From the NCBI GenBank assembly GCA_964392725.1, contig CAYMPW010000001.1, positions 56,116 to 120,115 on the forward strand: a stretch of 64,000 nt of DNA, given 5' to 3'. Shown here piece by piece: positions 26,834 to 33,395 of this stretch (position 1 is the stretch's first letter; every line of letters starts with the position of its first letter). The DNA comes from CAYMPW01 sp964392725. Lineage in GTDB: Archaea > Thermoplasmatota > Thermoplasmata > Methanomassiliicoccales > Methanomethylophilaceae. Below the pieces are notes generated by a model. The model was not told the DNA's origin. It did not search any database and saw only the letters and a program-made list of their open reading frames with translations. The position numbers and the translations under genes were made by a program.

Positions 26834-27328
26834 ATGCAAATCTGCCCAGAGTGCAAAAAATCAGGACCAGATAATAATGAATTTTGTCCTAAATGTGGGT
26901 GTAGATATGATGCATATGAATATGATGGCGATGACGCTACCATACGCAAGGTGAAAAAAGACACATACAAGATGGTTCGCACACAATACAAAGGGCGCAG
27001 AACACGTGCACTGTTGATTGTTGCAATAGCAATCATGCTTGTTGCTGCAATGGTGGGTATTGTAGGTGGAAATTTCAACGCCTGTGAGATTCACGTTGAA
27101 GTATATGATAACACAGGACAGGAATCTACAGTATCTCTGTATATTAACAATCAGTACAAAGGCGATGTCCCAGTTAATGTACCTGTGTCTATAGTCTATA
27201 ATTGGGCCTTGTGGGATAGCGGCGTGGTCAAAATAACTGCGAAATATCATGTATCCGGAGAAGAAGAATCAAAAACGATTCAGTTACACAATCATGAAAC
27301 TGCAAAAGTTAAACTTATTCTAGGGTAA
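26834..27328 (+). CDS. Zinc-ribbon membrane protein, unknown
   Basis: A 164-aa protein. The N terminus is a zinc ribbon (CPECKK...CPKCGC, residues 4-23), followed by a basic linker, one membrane helix (ALLIVAIAIMLVAAMVGIVGG, about 60-80) and an extracytoplasmic beta-rich domain (HVEVYDNTGQESTVSLYINNQ). This zinc-ribbon/one-helix/exterior-domain plan is common in Thermoplasmatota but has no assigned function. The product of 58053-58502 is built similarly. Confidence 0.65.
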   Translation: MQICPECKKSGPDNNEFCPKCGCRYDAYEYDGDDATIRKVKKDTYKMVRTQYKGRRTRALLIVAIAIMLVAAMVGIVGGNFNACEIHVEVYDNTGQESTVSLYINNQYKGDVPVNVPVSIVYNWALWDSGVVKITAKYHVSGEEESKTIQLHNHETAKVKLILG

Positions 27329-27336
27329 TTGTAATT

Positions 27337-27417
27337 TGCGAGTGTTTATTCTCTTTTTTGGTAGCACTCGCATACCCCAGACTGCATAAAGTTAAAATAC
27401 AGTCAACCATTGGGGTA
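27337..27417. repeat. Two adjacent inverted repeats upstream of tRNA-Cys
   Basis: TGCGAGTG (27337-27344) pairs with CACTCGCA (27365-27372) around a T-rich 20-nt loop. Directly after, TACCCCAGACTG (27373-27384) pairs with CAGTC (27400-27404) and TGGGGTA (27411-27417), leaving a 6-nt bulge. The loop of the second contains TTAAAATA, a plausible TATA box about 32 nt before the tRNA. The pair could be a terminator for the upstream gene plus a promoter dyad, or one small structured RNA. Confidence 0.45.
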
Positions 27418-27428
27418 ATTTAACCAAT

Positions 27429-27498
27429 GTCGGGGTAACACAGTGGCTATGTGGCGGACTGCAGATCCGCATACGGGAGTTCGATCCTCCCTCCCGAC
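27429..27498 (+). tRNA. tRNA-Cys (GCA)
   Basis: A cloverleaf can be drawn: acceptor GTCGGGG with TCCCGAC (one G-T pair), anticodon stem GCGGA/TCCGC around CTGCAGA (anticodon GCA), and T arm GGGAG-TTCGATC-CTCCC. The D stem is weak (three pairs plus a mismatch). After the acceptor the DNA reads C-T-CCA, so one extra C separates the stem from what looks like U73-CCA. Either the discriminator is C and CCA is added, or the end is irregular. Cys identity rests on the anticodon and the TA at positions 8-9. Confidence 0.8.
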
Positions 27499-27626
27499 CT
27501 CCATTCATACTATTTTTGACATTTTTGCTGAGTATTCTACTGATATTGCATACAATTTAGCTATATTTTTTCATCATTTCAATTGTTTTATAAATTATAA
27601 AAACAATTTATACAGGGTAATATAAA

Positions 27627-27891
27627 ATGTCCGAATAAACTTAAATTACAGATTCTAGAAATAACCGCTGCACTTATCTCGGCCGCATTCGGTCTTGTTG
27701 CAGCTCTTGCATGGAATGGAGCAATTCAGGCTGCAATCAAAGAAATCTTTGGAGAGCAGGGCGACATCGTTAGCCAGTTCGTATACGCCATTATTGTTAC
27801 AGTAATCGCAGTGGTCGTTACTTTGTTTATCGCATCCAGCATCAACAAGGTAAAAACTACACTTTCTGAAGAAGAATGCGAAGCTAAATGA
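27627..27891 (+). pseudogene. Small two-helix membrane protein (DUF5654-like), frameshifted at codon 4
   Basis: From 27637 to the TGA at 27889 an uninterrupted frame encodes 84 residues beginning KLKLQILEITAALISAAF. It has two membrane helices (ISAAFGLVAALAWNGAI and VYAIIVTVIAVVVTLFIA) and a charged tail. No start codon precedes it in frame. Instead ATG TCC GAA (27627-27635) is followed by a single extra T and then AAA CTT, so the ATG frame meets TAA at once. A one-base insertion, a sequencing error or a programmed +1 shift would each restore an 87-aa protein. The archaeal DUF5654 family has this size and plan. Confidence 0.65.
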
Positions 27892-28044
27892 TGAATTTGA
27901 TTTTTTATTTATTATCTCAAACCATTTATCACTTCTTTTAAAATACATCTGTTTTATAGATTTTTCAGTAGAAACCGTGTTTTTTTTATAAACTCACACA
28001 AAGCTATTTAAATACCTTTTATATAAAGCGGATTAGGTGAAATA

Positions 28045-28593
28045 TTGGCCAAAATGAATATTGAGAACGTTGTTGCGTCCACATCCCTCGGTCAGGAACT
28101 CAATCTTAACACAATTGAAGAAGCTCTTGACGGTGCAGAATACAACCCCCAGCAGTTCCCCGGTTTGGTTTACAGACTTAAGGAGCCCAAGACCGCAACC
28201 CTTCTTTTCAGAAGTGGTAAAGTTGTTTGTACAGGCGCCAAAAGTCTTGGTGATGTAAAAGTCGCTATTGGCAAGGTCGCAAAAGATCTCGAAAAAGCAG
28301 ATATAAAAATCACTATTGAACCTAAAATTGAAGTTCAGAACATTGTCGCATCTTCTGACCTTGAGCAGGAAATCAACCTTAACACAGTTGCTATCACACT
28401 TGGTCTTGAGAAAGTCGAATACGAACCTGAACAGTTCCCTGGTTTGGTATACAGACTCGATGACCCCAAGGTCGTTGTTCTTCTTTTCGGCTCAGGTAAA
28501 ATGGTCTGCACAGGTGCAAAGGTACCTGAAGACGTTACACGTGCTGTTGACAAGATTGCAGACGAGCTCAGAGCAGCAAGTTTGATGTCATAA
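28045..28593 (+). CDS. tbp: TATA-box-binding protein
   Basis: A 182-aa general transcription factor made of two direct repeats of about 90 residues. Each begins with VENIVAS/QNIVASSDL-like strands and carries QFPGLVYRL and FxSGKxVCTGAK, the saddle motifs that bend DNA at the TATA box. TTG at 28045 is preceded by GGTGA, 4 nt away; an ATG at 28054 would remove three residues. ATATAAAG upstream (about 28020) is its own TATA box. A GC-rich hairpin follows the gene. Confidence 0.95.
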   Translation: MAKMNIENVVASTSLGQELNLNTIEEALDGAEYNPQQFPGLVYRLKEPKTATLLFRSGKVVCTGAKSLGDVKVAIGKVAKDLEKADIKITIEPKIEVQNIVASSDLEQEINLNTVAITLGLEKVEYEPEQFPGLVYRLDDPKVVVLLFGSGKMVCTGAKVPEDVTRAVDKIADELRAASLMS

Positions 28594-28615
28594 TCAGATA
28601 AATCAAAATCATTTA

Positions 28616-28632
28616 CCCGCACGTTGTGCGGG
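28616..28632 (+). terminator. Hairpin after tbp
   Basis: CCCGCAC (28616-28622) pairs perfectly with GTGCGGG (28626-28632) across GTT, 22 nt after the tbp stop. There is no long T run, only a mixed T-rich stretch afterwards, so it may be an mRNA 3'-end structure rather than a full terminator. Confidence 0.5.
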
Positions 28633-28736
28633 GATCCTATTTCTATAAATTTGTATTTTCTGTATATCTGATGAAGATTTTACTAAAATTATAACATATC
28701 AAAGTTATAAATACCTAAACTTCATCATATTATCCG

Positions 28737-29537
28737 ATGGGGTCCAAACCAATAGAATCGAAAGTTGTAGTATCATGTGCAACGTTGGAGACAATAAAAA
28801 TTACTAATCCCATTCAATATTATGGCGCAGACAAAGTGTATCTTTTTAGAAATATAAATACAAACTCAATATCAATTACATTTGCGACAAAGATCAAAGA
28901 ATTCTTGGAATCAAAAAATATTGAAGTAATCATGTGCCCAGACTATATTTTTGATTATAATACAATGTTTAGATCAATATACAAAATACTTCGTAAAGAA
29001 GGTCAAAATTCTAAAATATACATCAACATTTCCGCAGGAACTCCAGAATATGCATCCGCCGCAATATCTGCATCGATGTTGACTCCTGAGTCTATGCCAT
29101 TTACAGTAGAATCAAATAATTTATCTTTCACAATAGAAGAAATAAAGTATGCATTTCTTGATAAAGATATTCAACCCATTGGATTATCCCGAGCTGTCGA
29201 AAATCCAATAGAAATATCAACAATAAAAATAGAATCTCCTGAAGCAGAATACATAGCATTTCTTCGTATTTTAAATGAATTAAGCGAATCAAAAATCAAA
29301 GCTTCTTCCACTATTATGATAAAATATCTCAAAGAAGAAAAGATATGGTCATATTGTAAGCATACTGCCCGTAACAAAACAATCGATCATCAAAAAGAGG
29401 TTATGTTTTACAGAAGACATTACATCGAACCTTTGATTAAAAAGAAATGGATTGAAAAGAAGCCGAATCCAAGTCAATATTGTTTAACTCCTGAAGGAAT
29501 CATAGTTTTAGACTTATATCGAAACTGTAATTTTTAA
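28737..29537 (+). CDS. CARF-like domain protein with C-terminal winged helix
   Basis: A 266-aa protein. Residues 1-150 form a Rossmann-like sensor: VVVSCATLETIKITNPI, GADKVYLFRN and IYINISAGTPEYASAAISASML. The last is the strand-loop-helix that holds the ligand in CARF and HFX_2341/DUF6293-like domains. Residues 190-266 contain a winged-helix region ending YCLTPEGIIVLDLYRN. In CRISPR systems such proteins sense cyclic oligoadenylate, but no cas gene is in this window. A TATA box (GTTATAAATA, 28704-28713) lies about 28 nt before the ATG, implying a leaderless message. Ligand and targets are unknown. Confidence 0.65.
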   Translation: MGSKPIESKVVVSCATLETIKITNPIQYYGADKVYLFRNINTNSISITFATKIKEFLESKNIEVIMCPDYIFDYNTMFRSIYKILRKEGQNSKIYINISAGTPEYASAAISASMLTPESMPFTVESNNLSFTIEEIKYAFLDKDIQPIGLSRAVENPIEISTIKIESPEAEYIAFLRILNELSESKIKASSTIMIKYLKEEKIWSYCKHTARNKTIDHQKEVMFYRRHYIEPLIKKKWIEKKPNPSQYCLTPEGIIVLDLYRNCNF

Positions 29538-29603
29538 TTTTACTAGCAATTTTTATTAGATTTTCAAGGAGCATATGGGAAATTAAGTGATTTATAAACT
29601 ATA

Positions 29604-29620
29604 TTGGATGTATTAGCCAA
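29604..29620. promoter_or_regulatory. Operator 1 upstream of cbiM
   Basis: TTGGA-N7-GCCAA, an imperfect inverted repeat with 7-bp spacing, extended outward to TATTGG/CCAATA. It shares layout and half-sites with the second copy at 29634 and lies immediately upstream of the TATA box. A dimeric metal- or corrinoid-responsive repressor is the likely ligand; NikR-type or DtxR-type cannot be decided by eye. Confidence 0.55.
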
Positions 29621-29621
29621 T

Positions 29622-29631
29622 AATATAAATA
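29622..29631 (+). promoter_or_regulatory. TATA box of the cbiMNQO operon
   Basis: AATATAAATA lies between the two operator copies. A start 25-27 nt downstream would be near 29652, giving a 5' leader of roughly 100 nt before cbiM, unlike the leaderless pattern of many genes here. Confidence 0.55.
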
Positions 29632-29633
29632 GA

Positions 29634-29650
29634 TTGGACGCATAATCCAA
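29634..29650. promoter_or_regulatory. Operator 2 upstream of cbiM
   Basis: TTGGA-N7-TCCAA, a perfect inverted repeat exactly 30 bp (about three helical turns) from the first copy. It lies just downstream of the TATA box and ends at the predicted transcription start, where bound repressor would block initiation. Confidence 0.6.
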
Positions 29651-29656
29651 TAACGT

Positions 29657-29672
29657 TAAGCAGTCATGCTTA
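29657..29672 (+). promoter_or_regulatory. Hairpin in the cbiM leader
   Basis: TAAGCA (29657-29662) and TGCTTA (29667-29672) pair perfectly across a GTCA loop at the very start of the predicted leader. It may stabilise the mRNA or be part of a regulatory fold. I see no match to a known riboswitch. Confidence 0.4.
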
Positions 29673-29750
29673 GACAGTTGGTAGCGGATTTCCGTGGATT
29701 TTGGGTCAACGTCCCGTCGATTATGAAAAACGTAAATTACAGGTGATATA

Positions 29751-30425
29751 ATGCATATTATGGAAGGATACCTACCAGTCGAGTGGTGTATCGTATGGTT
29801 CGTTATTGCAATTCCCTTCGTCTTCTTGGGCGCAAGGAAATTAATCAATATCGTTCGCGAACACCCCGACCACAAAATGTCTGTCGCTCTTTCAGGCGCA
29901 TTCATTTTCTTGCTCTCGTCTTTGAAATTACCATCCGTAACAGGATCAAGTTCCCACCCTACAGGAACAGGCATGTCTGCAGTTCTTTATGGTGTAATGG
30001 TAACATCATTACTCGCAACAATTGTTTTGATTTTCCAGACTCTTCTTCTTGCACACGGCGGTCTCACAACTCTCGGTGCCAACATCGTTTCAATGGGTAT
30101 CGTCGGACCTTTGGTCGGTTTCTTTATTTGGCGCGTCCTCAGAGGAAGATCTGTAAACGTAGCAGTCTCTATGTTCTTCGCAGCAGCACTTGCTGATTTG
30201 GTTACATACATTGTTACAGCACTTCAGATGACTCTTGCACACGGTGCAGCAGCAGGATACCTCAATGCATTTGCAGAATACCTTTCAATTTTTGCAGTAA
30301 CACAGATTCCTCTCGCAATCATCGAAGGTATCTTATTCGCAATCTTCGCAGACTACCTTTTCAGAACCAAACCTTCGATTTTCGAACTTGGATCCCCTGA
30401 AACCGAACTCAAGGAGGCATTCTGA
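29751..30425 (+). CDS. cbiM: Cobalt/nickel ECF transporter substrate-binding membrane protein
   Basis: A 224-aa membrane protein. The N terminus MHIMEGYLP is diagnostic of CbiM/NikM: the His at position 2 binds the metal once the start Met forms the amino-terminal site, which fixes the start at 29751. AGGTGAT upstream is a ribosome site. About six or seven membrane segments follow, with SSSHPTGTG near residue 67 also conserved. It captures Co(II) or Ni(II); both are needed here, for corrinoids and F430. First gene of cbiMNQO, overlapping cbiN by 1 nt. Confidence 0.92.
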   Translation: MHIMEGYLPVEWCIVWFVIAIPFVFLGARKLINIVREHPDHKMSVALSGAFIFLLSSLKLPSVTGSSSHPTGTGMSAVLYGVMVTSLLATIVLIFQTLLLAHGGLTTLGANIVSMGIVGPLVGFFIWRVLRGRSVNVAVSMFFAAALADLVTYIVTALQMTLAHGAAAGYLNAFAEYLSIFAVTQIPLAIIEGILFAIFADYLFRTKPSIFELGSPETELKEAF

Positions 30426-30700
30426 TGGAACCTAAGCATTGGTATATTATAGGAATCATTGTTATAGCAGCAATGTGCGTAACAGCACTTGCAGTCGGCG
30501 AAGGAAACTTCGGCGGTGCAGATGATGCTGCTGGTGATGCAACCGGTGAAATTGATCCCGATTACGAACCCTGGTGGAACGGAATCTTTGGAGACTGGGA
30601 ACTTCCTGGTGAAACTGAAAGCTTGCTCTTTGCTTTGCAGGCAGCTATTGGTGCAATTATCATCGGATACGTTATTGGGCGTTATTCCAAAGGAAATTAA
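30425..30700 (+). CDS. cbiN: Cobalt/nickel transporter small membrane subunit
   Basis: A 91-aa protein with two membrane helices (IIGIIVIAAMCVTALAV and LLFALQAAIGAIIIGYVIG) flanking an extracytoplasmic loop. The loop contains GGADDAAGDATGEIDPDYEPWW, typical of CbiN, whose loop helps load metal into CbiM. It starts within the cbiM stop (TGATGG). Confidence 0.9.
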   Translation: MEPKHWYIIGIIVIAAMCVTALAVGEGNFGGADDAAGDATGEIDPDYEPWWNGIFGDWELPGETESLLFALQAAIGAIIIGYVIGRYSKGN

Positions 30701-30718
30701 ATTTGAAGAGGGGCATGG

Positions 30719-31537
30719 ATGGGCGAACACAATCAGATGGACAACCTCGCATACAGTTCACGTATGATTGCCCTTCCGCCCCTCGGAAAACTTTTTATCG
30801 TTATTTCAATACTAATTGTAAATTTGGTAACAACCAATGTAATAATTCCCATGATTACTTTATGTCTGGGTCTCATTTGCATTATTTATTCTACGGGAAT
30901 GAAATTCCCTAAAATTTTAGTTTTTTTAATTGCCGAATCTCTTTTGATAATTGTAGTCGGAGCACTTTGTATTATGATTCTCCCTCTTGCGGGTGATGTT
31001 TCCCCGGTTATTTGGGAATGGACTCCGCTTGGATTGAGATTTGTAATTACACATGCAAGTATCGATTACGGACTTCTTATCTTAGTAAGATGTCTTTCAG
31101 GAGTATCATTCATGTTAGCTTTTGCAACATCCACACCCATTCCTCATCTTGCACAATCTCTCAGGCAACTCAGAATACCTGTTGAAATTATCGAAATCGT
31201 GGTTCTTGTTTACAGATATGGATTTTTACTTTTTGAACAGCTTGAAATCATGTGGTCTGCGGCACACTGTCGTCTTGGTTTCGGATCCTTCAAAAAATCA
31301 TTTCATACAACTGCAAAAATTGCATTAAATATTTTCATTTCATCAATGGAAATGACCGAACGTTCTAACATCGCACTGTGTTGCAGGAACTTTACCGGTA
31401 CATTTCCATTATTCAATCCTCCGAAAAGGATAAGTTTAATTTGGGTAATCGTACCGGTAATATTCGCGGTTGCGTTGTATTATTTGGGTGTATACATGCC
31501 CTATTCGTTCAGTCTCTCAGACTTATTATTCAGCTAA
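30719..31537 (+). CDS. cbiQ: Cobalt/nickel ECF transporter transmembrane (T) component
   Basis: A 272-aa membrane protein, about five helices, that couples the ATPase to CbiM. The T-component motifs appear as the arginine-bearing coupling helices around SLRQLRIPVEIIEIVVLVYRY (residues 146-166) and ERSNIALCCRNFTG (near 215). AGAGGGG at about 30706-30713 is the ribosome site for the ATG at 30719. It follows cbiN by 18 nt. Confidence 0.88.
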   Translation: MGEHNQMDNLAYSSRMIALPPLGKLFIVISILIVNLVTTNVIIPMITLCLGLICIIYSTGMKFPKILVFLIAESLLIIVVGALCIMILPLAGDVSPVIWEWTPLGLRFVITHASIDYGLLILVRCLSGVSFMLAFATSTPIPHLAQSLRQLRIPVEIIEIVVLVYRYGFLLFEQLEIMWSAAHCRLGFGSFKKSFHTTAKIALNIFISSMEMTERSNIALCCRNFTGTFPLFNPPKRISLIWVIVPVIFAVALYYLGVYMPYSFSLSDLLFS

Positions 31538-31541
31538 GAAG

Positions 31542-32717
31542 ATGTGTCTTATGGAAAATACGGAATATATTCTTGAAACAGATGATTTGTGCTACAAGTA
31601 CGAAAATTCGAAAGTACTTTCGATGAGTCATATAAACATTAAAATCAAAAAAGGTGTAAAAACCATCCTCCTTGGAGCCAACGGTGCAGGAAAATCTACA
31701 CTTTTTTTCCACTTTAACGGTGTGTTTAAACCAACATCGGGTTGTGTAAAATACAACGGAGAGGAGTTAAAATACAATCGTAAAGCTTTATCGGAACTCC
31801 GTTCCGAAATTGCGGTTGTTCTTCAGAATCCGGATGACCAGATCTTTTCCGCTACGGTTGAAGAAGACATTGCATTCGGACCCATGAACTTGGGATTGCC
31901 TATAGAAGAAGTTGAAAAAAGAGTTGATGAAGCTCTGTTCCAAGTTGGTTTAACTGAATTCAGAAGCAAACCAACCGCTCAGTTGTCATACGGACAAAGA
32001 AAGCGTGTTGCATTCGCAGGTGCTATCGCAATGAAATCCAAAGTTTTGATTTTGGATGAACCTACCGCAGGTTTAGATCCGCAAATGGCTTTGGAATTAA
32101 TGGAGTTGGCAGAACAACTGCATAACGGCGGAACAACCGTTGTAATTTCAACCCACGATGTTGATTTGGCATACACTTGGGCAGACGAAATTCATGTTTT
32201 AAGAAAAAGTCAGTTGATTTATTCGGGAGAATCAGAAGATTTCTATGCGGATCCGGTAAATGTGCACATGGCCGGACTTGTTCCTCCCAGTATGTATACA
32301 ATCAACAAAAATCTGTGTGAAATAAACAATCAGAATGATTGGTCCCCTTATCCCCGTACACCTATGGAACTCCTCTGTAAAATAGAAGGAGACAATTTTA
32401 CCCATGGGCATATCCATCTTATTTCCGTGGGTCCGAACTGTTCAACTGAAGATGTTTCAGAGGCTGCCGAAAAATACAAAAATCATATTGTCGGAGTATA
32501 TGGAACAGATGCTCGTAGAGCAATGTTCAAATTAACCGCAAAAATAGATTATGTTTTCAATGCTTTTGAAAATTGTATGGTTGAATTTTTCAATGGAAAA
32601 GATGTTGCATTGTTCTATAGTGAATCGATAAAAAGTCTTGTTTTGGATTCTATAAAAGATCTTGAAAGATTCGGAGTTCATATCGATATCGAAGAAGATT
32701 GTGCTATTGCGCGCTAA
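31542..32717 (+). CDS. cbiO: Cobalt/nickel ECF transporter ATPase with C-terminal extension
   Basis: A 391-aa ABC ATPase. Motifs in order: Walker A GANGAGKST near residue 46, Q-loop VVLQNPDDQIFSATVEEDIAFGP near 94, signature LSYGQRKRVAFAGA near 148, Walker B VLILDEPTAGLDP near 170 and H-loop STHD. CbiO/EcfA proteins are usually about 275 aa; this one carries some 115 extra residues. The extension (from about SVGPNCSTEDVSEAAEKY) has no motif I recognise and may be regulatory. It starts 5 nt after cbiQ; a second ATG at 31551 is possible. Confidence 0.88.
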   Translation: MCLMENTEYILETDDLCYKYENSKVLSMSHINIKIKKGVKTILLGANGAGKSTLFFHFNGVFKPTSGCVKYNGEELKYNRKALSELRSEIAVVLQNPDDQIFSATVEEDIAFGPMNLGLPIEEVEKRVDEALFQVGLTEFRSKPTAQLSYGQRKRVAFAGAIAMKSKVLILDEPTAGLDPQMALELMELAEQLHNGGTTVVISTHDVDLAYTWADEIHVLRKSQLIYSGESEDFYADPVNVHMAGLVPPSMYTINKNLCEINNQNDWSPYPRTPMELLCKIEGDNFTHGHIHLISVGPNCSTEDVSEAAEKYKNHIVGVYGTDARRAMFKLTAKIDYVFNAFENCMVEFFNGKDVALFYSESIKSLVLDSIKDLERFGVHIDIEEDCAIAR

Positions 32718-32762
32718 TTGTTATAGCATAGTTATGTATAATGGAATTTAGGCAGTTGAGAT

Positions 32763-33395
32763 ATGATGACTTCTGAAAAAATGTCACCCGTTTTTATTTC
32801 ACCAGGACAGCGTAAAATCGTAGTCTTCGGAGGGGGAAAGGTTGCACTCCGCAAATGCCGTCATTTTGATGGTTTTGATATAACTTCTGTAGCGGATGAT
32901 TTTCTTCCAGAAATGTGTGAAATAACAAAAACTGTCAATAAACACATAGATGAAGATTGTGTCAAAGAGATGTCCAAAAATGCTTGGTTGATTATTGCCG
33001 CAACCGACAACAAAGAACTCAATTGCATGATTCGCGATATTTGTTTAAAAGATGGAATTCAGGTTAATTCTGCCCATGGTGGCGGAGATGTTTTAATTCC
33101 ATCCGTTCTAAAAAAAGATGGATATACGGTAACGGTTTCAACAGGCGGAAAGGCTCCGGCATTCCCACCTTATGTAGTAAAACAGATCGATACATGTCTC
33201 GATGAAAGCTATGGTCTGATGCTTGAACTTCTGTTAAAACTCAGGCCCATTACAATGAGTTCAATTCCAACGCAACCTGAAAGGGCTGCATTCCTCGCAA
33301 GTGTTCTGGATGACAAAGAAATCTGGAAACAACTTGAAGATAAAAAATTAGATTCGGCCTATAATATGGCTATAGAAAAAGGTGGTCTTCAGTGA
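32763..33395 (+). CDS. sirC: Precorrin-2 dehydrogenase (siroheme synthase N-domain)
   Basis: A 210-aa Rossmann enzyme that oxidises precorrin-2 to sirohydrochlorin with NAD. The dinucleotide site is VVFGGGKVALRKC near residue 21. The family segments IIAATDNKELN, VNSAHGGGDVLIPSVLKKDGYTVTVSTGGKAPAFPPYV follow. Ferrochelatase activity, as in Met8p, cannot be excluded. It starts the hem block and overlaps hemA by 4 nt (GTGA). Its product is the substrate of CfbA. Confidence 0.88.
   Translation: MMTSEKMSPVFISPGQRKIVVFGGGKVALRKCRHFDGFDITSVADDFLPEMCEITKTVNKHIDEDCVKEMSKNAWLIIAATDNKELNCMIRDICLKDGIQVNSAHGGGDVLIPSVLKKDGYTVTVSTGGKAPAFPPYVVKQIDTCLDESYGLMLELLLKLRPITMSSIPTQPERAAFLASVLDDKEIWKQLEDKKLDSAYNMAIEKGGLQ

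Noticed and set aside
27655..27948. 97-codon minus-strand frame
   Set aside because: Cys- and Asn-rich antisense of the two-helix membrane gene on the plus strand, whose codon pattern is clearly the real one.
29652..29750. Cobalamin riboswitch in the cbiM leader
   Set aside because: The leader is only about 100 nt, lacks a recognisable B12 box, and such riboswitches are rare in archaea. Only one simple hairpin is clear.
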